Positions 23,145 to 36,221 of a stretch of 64,000 nucleotides of DNA are shown piece by piece. Position 1 is the first letter of the stretch; each line of letters starts with the position of its first letter. The stretch spans positions 79,059 through 143,058 of the forward strand of contig MEHQ01002414.1 in the NCBI GenBank assembly GCA_008828725.1. The letters are read 5' to 3'. The notes under the pieces were generated by a model. The model saw nothing but the letters and a program-made list of their open reading frames with translations, did no database searches and had not been told where the DNA came from. Origin of the DNA: Saccharina japonica (taxonomy: Eukaryota > Sar > Phaeophyceae > Laminariales > Laminariaceae). Both the position numbers and the translations under genes were made by a program.

Positions 23145-24362
23145 GGGCAGCGGCCAAAAAAAGGGATACCTGGTCCGTTCACGGCCAAAAACAAGTACAT
23201 ACTTACTGTAATATCAAGTCAAAAACGCACTCGACGTGGCCTGCCATTGGTCCAAAACTCGTGGTACCTGTTTTTGCCTCTTTAAAACCCAGGTATACCT
23301 TATTTTGTCTACTCTGCTTGACTTTCACCCTTTTGTGTCGTTTTTAAGCCAATCAGAGGCCCTTTATAGTTCCACCCTATGCCTCCTATGCAAATGCCGA
23401 CGTACGTAGAGACCCCCTCCTCCCTTCGCACCTCGCACCACACGCTACTCGAGCGACATACATATCTGCCTTCACACCTCCGCCGAAGTAATGCGAGATA
23501 GAAGGCTCCCCTTCAGAGTTGTAGTTGACTTAGAATACCAGGGGTGTCGCAAGCTGGGAAAGAAGAATACAGCAACAGGCGTTCGCTCGTCGTACTATTA
23601 ATAGCAGCTACTCGTATACGTAACCACTGAGCGAGCACAAAGAACATGAAAAACTCTTGAAAGAGACAAAAAAACGAAGGGGGTAGCCACCGGGCAATTA
23701 ACCTGGCAAGTAACACCGATCAGCCCAATCGAGTTTATAGCTAGAGCAGTAGCACCATGGCCACCGACGGCAGTCCTGAAATCAAGGTGGTCTTGGTCTA
23801 TCGTTCGACGCCGGGGCTTTGTGTGGCCACCGCGAAGCGGTTCCTGACAAACGGCCTGCAAGTATGCATGAGGTATCATCCACCTACTACTACGTATTAC
23901 GTACGGTGGTACCTGTCTGATTTCGCTACTCGACAAAAGGTCCTTGGCAATATTATGCCCCAGCCATAACAGCAGTTGTTGTTACTGATTTTGATTCCAG
24001 ATACTCAATCGTGCCCTTCGTATAATCGTTGCAATCACAACAGCAGTTCACAACTAAAAATGTTCACTCACATTAATACTCGAACGTGCGTAGCAGATAT
24101 ATAAGAACGTACACCCAAACAAACACCCTACGTACGCAAGTATGTGTACTAGGCCTATACCTGGTACACAATTACAATAATATCGGTACTCGAACCACAA
24201 GTCTGTTGAAGAGCGGGCTGGCGCTCGCCATTCGGGTGCAAAAACAACTACTTTGCGTTGCAAGTAAGGGAAGGTTCGTGGGGTGCGTTTTAAACTTGAT
24301 TCTAGTATGTACCTGTTTTTAGACCCGAACGGACCAGGTGTACCTGTTTTTGGCCGCTGCCC
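23145..24362. mobile_element. TIR element with GGGCAGCGGCC ends
   Basis: The left end begins GGGCAGCGGCCAAAAA and the right end is its complement. The arms match over about 90 bp, including ACCTGGTCCGTTC and AGGTACATACT-type strings. It interrupts an AATTCC tandem array that is present on both sides. A possible target duplication is TTTAATTA at left against TTTATTTC at right (6 of 8 bases), which would fit hAT, but this is weak. The only candidate coding sequence inside is the short frame at 23757. Confidence 0.65.
23757..23861 (+). CDS. Possible first exon of unknown gene inside a TIR element
   Basis: An ATG in a good context (AGCACCATGG) opens a frame starting MATDGSPEIKVVLVYRSTPG, with C or G in most third codon positions, unlike its surroundings. 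It reaches a GT at 23862 (CAAGTATGC), a plausible 5' splice site giving 35 codons. Upstream at about 23345-23370 are a CCAAT pentamer and a TTTATAG string. No downstream exon is identified. The frame lies within the element at 23145-24362, so it may be a captured gene fragment. It could equally be chance. Confidence 0.25.
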
Positions 24363-26345
24363 TTTATTTCATATTCTCCTAAATAAATTGTGCTGGAAAT
24401 TTTATTTATTTTACACCCCTCTAAATATATTGTGCTTTCAATTCCATTCAATTGAAATCCTCCCAAATAAATGGTGCTGGTGATTCCCTTTAATTGGCGT
24501 AAATGGAATTGCAGTTGTGCTGGCATTTGCATTTAATTGGCATCCTTCTCAATCAATTGTTCTGGCAATTCCTATTCATTGACATCCTTCTGAATTAATT
24601 GCGCGGGCAATTCCATTTAATAGGCTTTTTTCTGAGTAATTGTCCTGGCAGTTTAATGTATTTGGCAGGCTTCGAAATAAATTGTCCAGACAATCAGGCA
24701 TTTCCATTTAATAGGCAATTTTATGATACCGGTCAATCGATGATTCCGGCCGCTGCAATTAGAATTTGACACATCAATGTATGCATGAGGAAGCTATTTC
24801 TTAAAGTTGCAACGGCAAACGATTCGTGAGGCTGTCTAGCGTTTGGAATTGCCGGACCAATTGATTGATGAAGCAGTCTATTAAATGGAATCGACCAGAC
24901 AACATACTTCGGAGGATGCCCATTCAATTAAATATATCGGACAACAGGTTTGGCGGCCGATTAATCACCGGGAAAATGTGTTTACGTTCCCTTTCTGCTT
25001 AAGCCTTGGACAATAGGCATCGCAATAGACCATGGCGCCTACAATAGACCCACCGAAAAGTCTACTAAATGACATGAGGCGGACAACTGATTATTACCTT
25101 ATTGCTGCAATTGGGATTGCAAAGACAGCAACATATTGTAGTCTACCTACTAATTGGAATTGCGTAGGCAATTGTTTTAGAGCTCTGTTAATCAACTGGA
25201 ATTGTCTCCTGCAATTGTTTCGCTCGGGAGACTCCAACACTCTATTACTTCTTCAATAAGATATGGGACCTACGCACATTGGACTATTGCTTTTACAGTA
25301 GATCTCCGGAGGTCCATGTGTACGGAATTGGTCGAGATACGGCTTTCGTGGTATATCTATTAATAGGAATGGTTCGCCCAATAGGTTTGTGTCCTGGGCT
25401 TCCAATAGATCTTGTTTCAGCAATTATTTTCTGGTCTTGTCTCACAATTGGAATGGCTAAATCAAACCGTTTCTGCTCTCACCTTACAATTGGAATTGTT
25501 TCAATAATTTCGTCTTGTTCCTTTCTATTAATAGGAATGATCGGATCAATAGGTTTCTGCCCTGATCTTCCAATTGAAATTGTTTCAACAATTAGTTTCA
25601 GGTCGTGCCTATCAATAAGAGTGGTTTGGTCAATAGGTTTCTGTGCTGACTTTCCGAATTAAATTATTGGTTGGGTCATTAGGCTTTGTCCTGACCTTCC
25701 AATTCTTAGTGTTCGATTTTTTTTTTGACCTCGACAATTCCTATCAATAGACCGTACTTGAAATCCTTTGGTTGGACAGTTTCAATTGGTAGAGAGCACT
25801 CGCAACAAATTGGCTATACAAATCCGACTGATAGATCTCACTCGATATAATCTGACTGAGCAATTCCAATTAATAGAAATCTCGAAATAATTTAGTTGGA
25901 CAACTAAATGCATTTATCACATAGCATTTGAAATCAAGTGTCTCGGCAATTCCAATTAATAGCCAGCACCCGAAATAAATTATGGGCACAATTCCAATTG
26001 GTAGGCAGCACCCAAAGTCAATTGCCCGGACAATTTCAATTAGTATCCTTCAATCGAAATCATTTGGTTGGGCAAACTTTAATAGACAGCATCCGAAATC
26101 AGTTGTAGCCACAATAGACTATTGTAATAGGAATGGTCCAAATAATTGTGCAGGCAATTCTAATTAATTGGCAGCACCCAAAATCAGTTGTCTGGACAAT
26201 TCCAACTAGTAGGCAGCATCCAAAACTATTTACCCGGACAATTAAAATGAATATACTTCAATCAAAATCATTTGGTTGGGCAATTCCAATTACTAGACAA
26301 CACCCAAAAATAATTATACACACAATAGACTATTGAAATAGGAAT
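24363..26345. repeat. AT-rich array of AATTCCATTTAATTGG-type units
   Basis: GCAATTCC(A/T)(T/A)TTAAT(T/A)GG-like strings, with CACCCAAAATCAATTG or CCTCCCAAATAAAT spacers, recur about every 60-75 bp. The same unit occurs at 23090-23144, so the array was split by the element at 23145-24362. The AATTCC/GGAATT core makes many units self-complementary. The middle (about 25280-25650) has units in the opposite orientation, producing a stop-poor frame that I do not call. Confidence 0.8.
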
Positions 26346-28991
26346 TCTCCCGGGTGTGATTTATATGTACCACCCTCTGGTAAAAATATACTCTGATAAG
26401 CAGTACGTATATAGGCATACTTACTACTATCTCGCTCAGGGATTGCCCATCCCTGACCTCTCAGAGCTCCCACTTCGATACCGCTTCCTTCTATTATTGA
26501 TTACTTGCCGGAGCTTTCCTCCCTGTCTTCGTTTATGATATGTTTTTGTTGGCGAGAGTCGTTTTTATACGTACTCCGGTTTTAGATTCGTGCGTGTACC
26601 CAGAGAGCACGGCAGCGCGGGCGAGGCCGGCACCATCGCGGGTATGGAAGGGCGCTGGCCAGTAGAGGGGGGGGGGCGGAACGAGCGCGGTCGCGTTTTT
26701 CGTGGCTAGGCGTGGTGTGTCAAGCGAGACAGGAGGGAAGCATCAAGGGCCTTTGTCAGGCTTGCCGCCCCTTCTGCGTATCCAGTACGTCCGAAAGTAT
26801 AATAATCGTTTTTTTTTAGTGAAAACAAATGCAAGCGGTGCTTATTTCTCAACCAGATTTTATTGAAAGAAAGACAGCAAGGCGGTTTGAACACCATCAT
26901 GCTCAAGCGAGCGAACGAGGGCCACGGTGAGCACCGGGGTTCACGCTGGGCGGGCCACGGTGCTCATTTTGGAAGAGAGGGAGTAGAGCTCGACCCGGAC
27001 CGAATCGATAGCGAGGTGATCGCGGGGGGGTGAGGAGCCTCGAGGGTGACAGAACGTGACAGTCGTTTAACTTTTTCGTGTTTTAAGCGGCGCAATCACG
27101 ATACGCGTACATATGTATGTCATGTGGAGTATTATTCGTGTTTGTGTGTGATTCGAGATGTACGATGTACGATGTACGAGGTACGGGAGTACTTGATTTA
27201 TTTATGTTTCGAGCGTTTTGTTTCTTTTTTGGTTTCGCTCCGTCGCTTCGGTCGAGTACAAGTACTGGTACGTATACTCGTACTTGTACTCGTACTTCAC
27301 GACTTGACGACCGCGTTGTGCTGTGCTTTCTCTTTCATATCACAAGTACATACAAAGTACGAAGTACTACTGCTGCTGTTGTTGCTGTACTACCACACAT
27401 AACTACGAAAAAAGGCACGAATCACACCCACAGCAGACAGGGCAGCGCCGTGCTATGAGCCGTGTTGCTGTGGTTTCTCTTTCCAACATACAGCTTTGTT
27501 GTCCTGGATCATTGTGCTTATAATGTGTGCATCCCGAGCATGTTTGGCATGCATGTCCAGTCCGCCGTTTCTTCGCTGCATCATGAACCTCTTGGCATTT
27601 TCAAGTCGGTGCTTGCACTACATCATGAGCCTCGTCTGCCCCTTTCCTTGCTCGAGCGCAGCGGGCCGCGTCAGCCGGCCGCGGAGCGGAGCCCTTGTAC
27701 TTGTACGTACATACGCTTATATGATACTGCTGTAAAGAAAAACTTACCGTTGACGTAGGATGGCTATATATCACCAAGTTTCGGGTCGATTTCGATTATG
27801 AGCGAAGTTCTGGAGATTGACATTTTTCTTTCTTTTTTGGACTCCTTGAACACGAAATATCGATTTTAGTGTGGAAACAAAACAGCTTGAAATCAGTCTG
27901 GGGAGATTTTATCCTAATACTAGTGTGCACATTATGATTTGATTTTAGTGTAGGGACCATCCCGGGCGGGAAACGCCCCCGAATACCCGGTGAACCTCTC
28001 CTTTCCCTCCGCTCCCGAGGATCCGCCCCATCCTAAGGGACGCAGCGAGCCGTCCCCGGGAGGCCGCTTTCCCACGCCCCCACCTCACCCAATTCGGCAT
28101 TAGCGCCCGTTTTCTCCCCGGGGTCACCAACGGCTGACGCGTGGGGCGGCCCGGGTGCGGGTGCGGTGCCGATCGGGGTCGGGTTGCCCGCGGTAGAGCC
28201 GGTTAGCCGCGGGGCACAACGAAAACAGCAAAAATCGTGAAGATCAAAATCGCCATCATCATCATCATCATGGCCACCACTACTGAAGCGTGTATTAAAC
28301 AATAAGGATATACCACCATGGATTACACCGCTTGTACTATCGTGTGGATATATGCACGTCTCCCGATTCCCTATTCTTGTACAAGTCTCGGTACAAGTAT
28401 CGTAATGCAAGTGTGGCATTGAATCGAGGGGGGCGCATTCAACGTTAATTCCTTATTTGTCTACGCCTTTCGGTGGCAGATCATGACTTGCTGGCCGTGC
28501 ATAAACCACGAGTAGAGTTTTTTATACGGATATATATATATATTGCTGGCCTTTGTTTAAGGGCCTGTATAAGTTGTGCCTTACGTGTTTACAGTTTTCC
28601 ATATTATGGTTATCGCGTGGTATGGATAATGTCATTTCATTTGTATGATTGTTCCATTCGCATGACGACGTCCACATACCCGTTGGTATCGCGCAGGACT
28701 GAATATATATATCACTTCACACTTTCGTTTTTGCTTATTCGGTAGTCACACCCGCGTTGTGTTTAACGACGCCGCCCTTGTCACTAAGATCGAGACCAAT
28801 CCTAACTGAACTTTGCAAATTTTATGTTCGAATAAGTTTAAGATCGCGATTGATTGTGTTGTGACATTGTTTTTTGCGTGTTTGACGATGGATCCGGCGC
28901 GCACGCCTACCTTGGCAACACACCTGGCCCAGTTGGTTGACTGAACATTCAGGGAATACCACTCTCGCCGCCGACCCCATGAATTGTTCAG
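26346..28991. other. Region upstream of the membrane gene; no exon identified
   Basis: The stretch includes TACTCGTACTTGTACTCG simple repeats (about 27250-27300), a CTGCTGCTGTTGTTGCTG run (about 27368), a GC-rich island at about 27955-28215 with many CCCGGG and CGGGG strings, and an ATCATCATC run near 28255. The 5' exon or exons of the gene at 28992 should lie in here or further upstream, but I cannot identify them. Confidence 0.35.
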
Positions 28992-29336
28992 ATGCAAGGA
29001 TTAGCTTACGGAATGCTCATCGCCCTGGCTAGGTCAACCACTAGTTCAGATACGGCTTCCAACGAGGATGTTGACAGTGGTGAGGAGGCAAGCGTCGTAA
29101 TGACAGCTGTCACTGGAGCTATTTACTTGCTGGTGGTTTCTACAAGCCACGACCTGAGAGCTGGGTTTGCGCTGTTGGTGGGTGGGGGACGTGCTGGTCA
29201 TCGCGCGTTTGGCGCTGTCCTCCTTCTCGTGTATGGGATTATGGTCAGCTCAGCCTTGACAGTTCTGGCATCGACGTCCAATGACAGCGCTTCCATCCTG
29301 CTAAACGCTGTGGCCGTCTTGTTCATCGCTGACCTG
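28992..29336 (+). CDS. Multi-pass membrane protein, internal exon
   Basis: This 115-codon exon is bordered by a 3' splice site (TTGTTCAG before 28992) and a consensus 5' splice site (GTAAGT at 29337). It encodes an acidic spacer (SNEDVDSGEEAS), then three hydrophobic stretches: about residues 35-50, 56-90 (one or two helices) and 97-115, ending NAVAVLFIADL. Joined in phase 0 to the exon at 38450, it reads VLFIADLDEKALKFF. That -L-x-N-x-(V/A)-A-x-x-F-x-x-(D/E)-L/I-D-E pattern is one I associate with uncharacterised protist and algal membrane proteins. The 5' part of the gene is not found. It is probably an integral membrane protein; its function is unknown. Confidence 0.6.
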
Positions 29337-32300
29337 GTAAGTGCAGCCATCACCCCTGCCCCTACACATTACATTTTATCCCCGAAGATACTTTTTCACG
29401 TCAACCCAAACACCGCTTACCCTTCCTACCCGCAAGCCTGTGGTTCTTCTGTGCCTTCGTATCAGCATCGAGCCTACGGTGAAACAAGCCACGAAACACT
29501 GGTGGGAGATACATACCTTTACCAGATTCAGACTTTATGTTAACAGATCTACGTCAACAACATTCTCCAAGAGTGTCTCGATGTGTAGGGTCCCGTAGGT
29601 GTATTTTGACGCCACTGCAGGTATGGAATTTTTCAACGGAAACACTTGCCCAACATGGACGAACCGTTGATTGCAAGGCATGAGCCTTCGGAACAAATTT
29701 CTTCAGAAGGCGTCCTGGACCAATATTCCAGAGATGTGTGTGTGCGCGAATGTGACCTGACGAAAACCACTGGCTCCACCTCCGAGATGTTCGCCATCGC
29801 TCACCATCTTGACCAACCACGATAGGTATCTGCTCGTTTGACGCTGCATGTGTGATCTTGTGCTGTTCCCCATCTGATTCGACGAGCAACTCTTCACGGC
29901 TGCCTGGAGCTACAAAACTGGACGTACGTATACGGTAAATGGGTAACTATTGTGACAATATTAAAGCCTCATATTATCACGACCAGGTAGATATGATCGG
30001 TCTGGAGTCTTCAAGAAATCAGGCATCTCTCGATCCTCTACACTAAGGAGCGCCGGTTGCCAAGTACACACGTTCAACTCTACCACGAGCGACTGGCCAC
30101 TAGCGCGAGTATTATCCACCCTACCCCCCTCGGCTAATTCCGAGTGTCGGCCCCCGTCCGCACTGTTCTAGATTTTCCGCCCTCAAAACCTCCCCCTCGC
30201 CTCCTCATCTTCCTTAGCTTCCTCCCTCCTTCCTTTCCTCCCTTCCCTCGTGGTCTGCATGTACTTCATATTTTTTGTTTATGTTTTACAGTATCGTCAA
30301 CAATGTACACCAATAGAGCTGTACCCCTCTTACCCGGAGTATGTCAACCGTTTGTGTGTGAACATTTAGCATAAATGGCCGTCATAAATCGAATCAGTGG
30401 TAGTATGTATGCCTTGCGACCACTTACAATAGTGTTTCTGTCCACCGGTTCATGCTCCAGTTCCAAGTGGCACGTGTTCGACAATCGCGACTTTGTCAAC
30501 GGCTGTCGGTACTACTGGTGTCTTGTTATGCTTCGAATGCCAGTCATTTCCTTTCCTTCAAGCTTACGATGTTTAACGCCCGGGAACGCACGTCACTGTT
30601 TACTCATGTGTTTTGTTTGTTTGTTTGTTTGTCTGTTTTATTTACTCTTTGCATCTCGGTTTTTCTTCAATTTGATATTTCCCTTCCTCCGCCATTTCTC
30701 TGCATCTCCCTAACCCTCTGTTCCCGTCCCCCTCGCTTCGAGAAGAGCCGCTAAGTTTATCTCGTACTCGCCCTTTTCCCTAGTAAGGCACCCTACGAAC
30801 TGCATTCGATATAGGAGGTACCTCATTTACCAACGTCCTGTTAGAGCACGCGACACATGTTAAGAACTCCTATTTAGGCCAAGGGTTTCGTCTTATTCTC
30901 TCTCCGATTTTACGGAGAGATTTTAACATTCAATTTCGTATAGGGCGGAGCGGTGGAAAACGCTGGACTCTGACATTTCATTTATTTGGTTTAGAAACGA
31001 GTTCAATGTGACGCGGTTTCCTTGAGCGGTTGTCAAACATTGTGTTTTCCCACATGGCATGCATCCATCAACATAATTAACCAGATATCAATTAGAAACA
31101 ATGACCTTCAGGACTGCAGGCCTCCAGGTTCACCTTGCCCGCCGTCAACGTCCCCTGTACCACACTGCTGTACTCAATCGACATGGTCTACGTTACGCAC
31201 GTTCGGCTTCTATGCTCTTCCCATGCTGCTAAATGCAAGTAGTTCTTCGCCTTAGTTTAAATCTCCCAGCTGATTGTTCTGTCCGCTCCCTTCGACTGAA
31301 GCCGTCTTCTCTTTATCGTTGAGCTCAAGTGAAATCCACGTACTCATCGCCACGTTTGTTGCCGTGCTGTAGGCACTTAACGGTAGCTTTATGCTACGCC
31401 CTCTTTTGTCTTGTTAAAGATGCACGCGGTAGTCGTACACTTATTTCGTGCGCTCAAGACTCTTGCGAGTGATCTGGCCTATAAACCACCCCATGTTTAG
31501 TATCACTAACACTTCACCTTTCACCAGATAATTATATAGAGCAGCTGGTTTCGACTCTTGAAGGCAAAACCTTTCCAGAACAATCATCCAGATTGCCTCA
31601 TTCTCCGAAGTTAACCTCCTGAGAAGTCAGCGGGACTTTCCCGTTGTCAGAGGCACCTAAATTCCATGTAATGAGAGTGTGGGTGTAAACGAGAATAACA
31701 TAATAAGTTGCTGTCCAAGGTATTTGCCACAGCTTGTTTACTTTAGTGGAATTCTCGGTCCTGCCCGCTGAAGGCAGGAAATTTCTCCTGCCCGCTGAAG
31801 GCAGACCAAGCGCGGGTAGTGCAGAAAGCGTTGCAGATCCTCCCACAACTTCCACGCAGTCCCTGTAGTTGAGTATCTCGGCGACCTTGCCGCCAACGTC
31901 TTCGGCGTGCTCGTCTTTCGAGATACCGCCAATGCGCCTAAGCTGTAACGACACGCGAATTCCCTCCAATCTAGAGCTGCCAATAAGGTGGCCCTCGATA
32001 GTCACTGGAGCAGCATGGATCTCCGCTCAAGGATCCGGCCTTCAGATATTTACTACTTTAGGTAACAGCCTTTAGGTCCCGCAAAGCATCGTGGGACAGA
32101 TTTATCTCGACGGGCTCTGACTGACGCGATTCGACACAATGATGTGGTGCAGGTAATATCCTGAGCTCCAGGGGTCTGCAGGTCATCTAGCAACAAGCGT
32201 ACGCCACCTTCGCGGCACGCCCCCCGCTGCAAGCCCCACGACCAACCACACTCGATTATGTCGGCATCGAAATACATGAACAATTGACGTTGCAATACAG

Positions 32301-34449
32301 TACGTATATATGCACGCTTGCAGAGGGGAAGAGGGTTGTTTCGAATATACAATTGATGTGTGACTGGTGACTACTTGTGTCATTGGTTTTGGCTAAACCC
32401 GTCAGCTGTGACGACGGTGTTGGAGAGGACTCAGCTTACTTGAGGGCCTGATATGGCTTTGAACAATGTTTGCGCACGATTGGTTTTGTCTGGGGTGCAC
32501 TGCAGTGCGGCAGCTTATTACTTGTCGACACCCTTGCACCTCCTAAATTCTCACTGATATTTCCTCATCGAGTTGAGCACGAATTCTGCTCTGTGAATCC
32601 TTTAATTGCCATAAATTTCAGCCTGCGATTCTTAACTGCAATATTCTCAGCATGTACCGCATACTTGTATAATTGTTACATGGGGTGGGTCAAGGTTAAC
32701 TTTTCACCAACGGACTAATTACTTACCTAATGGCAACGATGGCAGGGCATGGGTTGTAGTGGTCAATACTTGGAAACTCACGACCACCATGAAAACGCTT
32801 GTTTTATCAATCGAACAAAAGACCCTGCTGGTTAGAAGGGTGACAAGGTGTTATAGGGCTCATATTGTGTTTTGTTTTTAATTTTCCAGTGGCTCAACGG
32901 ACCAATGCCTTGCCAATCCCTTTTCCGAGCTAGTCCCGGCTCCTTACAGCAAGTTGTTTCCAAACATGGTGTGCAGCAAATTGATGTCCCTTATATACCG
33001 CTTTCCCGTGTCGCGGGGTCCCACCCAAGCAGTCATAAAACGAGGCACCTGGTATCGGCCCCCTCGCATATGTCAATCACTTCCTCTACTCCAAAGTCTT
33101 GTGTAGCTAAACTGCGGGTCAACGGATATTGTTAATATCCCATGGTATGTTCTGTCGTGCATATCAAATATAGACCAGGAATATATGGCGCAAATACGAT
33201 GTACATACCACGTGCGTATCTCTCTTTGTTTTCATGAAGGCTCAGAACGGACAACGAGTGTGCTGGATTTCGACGGGTCTACATATATATATTTTTTTCA
33301 ATATACTGCTGGTGGTGGCCCCTTTTAATGAACCTGATTTTATGGCGTTGCACTATATTTTGTATGAATATATTCCACCTCAAAACGCGTGAATACATGG
33401 TCAGGTATAACTATCGTCGTTCCATATTAAGTGCCGAACACATGTTTAGCTAAACCTAATTTGAGCAAATGTTTTTTAGAACTCTACGGCTACTCTACGA
33501 CTTCTGCATGTAATACTACAGTGCTCCACTCGTAGTTTGTATATAGAAACGTATGCTGTAAGAAACCAAGGCCCCTCGAAACCCGGCGAGTGGACGGGCT
33601 CTTGTGATTCTCGTCGTTCCATACTAAGGGTGTAAACCATTTAGCTATACGTGTTTATATATATTACAACCCTACCGCTACACTTGGACTACTGCTGTAG
33701 TACTACTGGCTAAGACCGTGCCATACTTGGAGCTTGCATACACGTTGGTACTTGGGTACGCTGCACGCCTTGTATTCCATCTGGCATATATATCGTCGCA
33801 TTGTCGGGGCAGCACGATATAAAAATCAAAGAGAGCTACCCTCCTAGAAAGGCCAAAAACAAAATTGAAAAGACAATGGTAGGTTTGAGATTTCTGTACG
33901 AACCGAGAAAACTACATTTTGTTTAAACTTATTTTATCTTCGATTTAGTAACCCCCCCATTTCATCCTGTCTGTGTTCGAATTTTAATGCTTTCGTCCCC
34001 CCGTGCCTTAACTTTGTTTCTTTTCACCACCTGCGTTGAATTTGTAGGCCCTTCTCCTTTTACCAGTACCGCGAAACTCGGTTTACGATTCGCGGTTATT
34101 TTTACATTTCATCCAGAACCCCGGCACACCCAGTGTCCGCGTCTATTGGTCATATTCGAAGCCCTTCCTTCTATATAACTGAAGCCTACACCATCGCCTT
34201 TGCTCAACGCTGATCAAGGTTGCTGCCACTAAAAGGTTCTAGGACTTGCTCAGGTTCGATGTTTCTTGTTGGCGGGCCCACACATACTGCTACAGATGGG
34301 ATGCAATATAAAATCGACTAAATAAAGTTTACACTTAGTTTAAATGTGCAGAACATATACCAGGTATACTGCAGTAATACATTTTTCACCACCTGCGTCA
34401 AATTGGGTCTACCTGTACCCACGCTGTGATGTTTCATTATTCCCCCCCC

Positions 34450-34562
34450 CCTGCCTGGTTGGTGATAACCCAACCTGCTCCGTCCTGGCATTGTAGGGAT
34501 GCGAGGGTCTATGGTCATATGACTACGGCCGTGCACGACATGAGTACACCCCCTGCCATACC
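34450..34562 (+). repeat. Dispersed repeat family R, partial copy
   Basis: About 110 bp shared with 36222-36340 (inverted), 58288-58395, 61025-61135 and 62210-62325. The core includes GCATTGTAGGGATGCGAGGG, GTCATA-GACTACGGCCGTG and CACGACATGAGTACACCCCC. It is preceded by a run of C residues. Confidence 0.7.
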
Positions 34563-34610
34563 CCCCAGAAATAAGAATACATCTTGCAATACTATAGGCC
34601 GAATACAGCA

Positions 34611-34775
34611 CCGGCCCGCTCATAAGAAACTAGAAATCGGGTTTAGGTTGACTTTCTTTTTTGAGAAAGGTGTGTGTCCCACACTAATTTCAGTATAATA
34701 GCTGTCGACTTTATCATTTCCCCCGTATTGTTTAGGCTGAGTTTCTTGTGGGGCACTTTCTTATGAGAGGGCCGG
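34611..34775. mobile_element. 165-bp palindromic MITE, copy 1
   Basis: It begins CCGGCCCGCTCATAAGAAA and ends with the complement, TTTCTTATGAGAGGGCCGG. An identical-length relative in opposite orientation lies at 45682-45846. The right flank is TA, the left CA (TA in copy 2), which suggests a TA target site as in Tc1/mariner-derived MITEs. No coding capacity. Confidence 0.75.
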
Positions 34776-35964
34776 TAGTGTATTGTAAGGCACCTATTTA
34801 ATAAAAAGCTTGCTCTATCTGCCGTCAAACCTACGGAAATAGACACTTGAACCACCTCACTTTGTTCTTTGCGATTTCTTGTTGTCTTGGTGACAAATAA
34901 TTATGGTCGGGGCATATTACCTTCACCTCTTTGGTCGATCGCCATAAAAAAGGAAATTTGAAAGGACAAGCATGGCGGCTGAACAAGCAGGGGTGCAATT
35001 GAAGCAACTTATATACAAGCCAGTGCTTTCCCGGGAAGCGGACAGGTGCAAAACGTTCGGAGTGGCTGGGCAGTTAAGTACACGGCATGGATTCCATACG
35101 GCATCTAACCGGTGGATAGCCACTATTTCCAACAAAAGTAAATCAGTCCAACATTAGTTAAAAAGTTCGTGGTCGATAAGGGTTGTGGCACTTCAAGTAT
35201 CTGCCTTAAAGAGGTTTTCGCGCGATGCGTTACCAGTCCCGGTGGAACATGATCGTAAATCACACGCTGGTTGATATCAATACGGCCGTGGTTTACGTTG
35301 ACCTGCAGCGACGGTAACCATTTATCCCACGGACAATATCGACACACTAAGGATAATAATGGTGATAAAGTTGTCGTCCAATAGCTTGGAGGAAGTACTT
35401 GGAGTAGAAAGGTTGGCGATTGTGGCTCTCGGGTGTATGGCCAGGGTAACAGGGAGTGTTTAGTAGACTTTGACAGTGGGAAACATTGATTCGAACGAAC
35501 GCGTTGCATACTTTCGGTGTTATGTTCTTACCACGGAAGTTTGAATACCTTCCGCGCACGGCGCCGATTTTTTAATAGCAACCTCGATCACGACAGCCCG
35601 GAAACGAATCAGCATGAGTGGTGAAATAATGAACAAATACCTCGAACCAAACATTGTCACCGTACTAAGACGGGCAAGCCAACACATCAGACATCGGCCG
35701 ATAAAAGCATTGCTTCCGATGCAATCGTGCTATCGTGAGGGTTAGCGTCAGGGTTCTAAACCGAAAACCGAGAGTCGTTTTTTCGGTCGGCTTGTTTCGA
35801 TTTTTCGCAGCCGAAAACCGACGTTTGAAGTCGGTTTTTCTATTGCTAAAAAAACACGAAACCGATAAACCGACTCAGGTTTTTTTATCGTTTTATTTCC
35901 TGTCCCCTATTTGAAAAACGTCTGCGTATCTGTATGGAAGCCCCGTTTCAAGCTTCGGTACACA

Positions 35965-36055
35965 GCAGCACACAGCGGCAGCAGCAGCAGCGCGGCAGCC
36001 GCAGCACAGCAACAGCACCTACAGCGGCAACAGCAGCAGCAACAGCGCGCCACGA
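35965..36055 (+). repeat. Imperfect CAG/GCA triplet run
   Basis: CAGCAGCAGCAGCGCGGCAG-type sequence would read as Ala/Ser/Gln tracts in a plus frame (35911-36174). The frame has no other support, so it is treated as a microsatellite within hAT-like element 2. Confidence 0.7.
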
Positions 36056-36221
36056 CACTCGGTCGGGTAGTGTTTAGGGGAGGTGGTGAAACCCTCCAGC
36101 GAGAAGTCCGGGTCGTGATGCAGAGTAGCGGCCATAAGCATTCCTTGATTCTTCGTGCCGGTAGCACCGTATAACGTGTGAAAGGAAAAGAGGCGCGCGC
36201 GGGGGGTGTTTTGTTGTCGTA

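Noticed and set aside
34495..34550. 5S rRNA-like start (GTCTATGGTCATAC) in repeat family R
   Set aside because: Only about 14 bases resemble 5S rRNA and the internal control regions are absent.
35911..36174. Polyglutamine/alanine protein from the CAG run
   Set aside because: A microsatellite inside a transposon; nothing supports transcription or a conserved flank.
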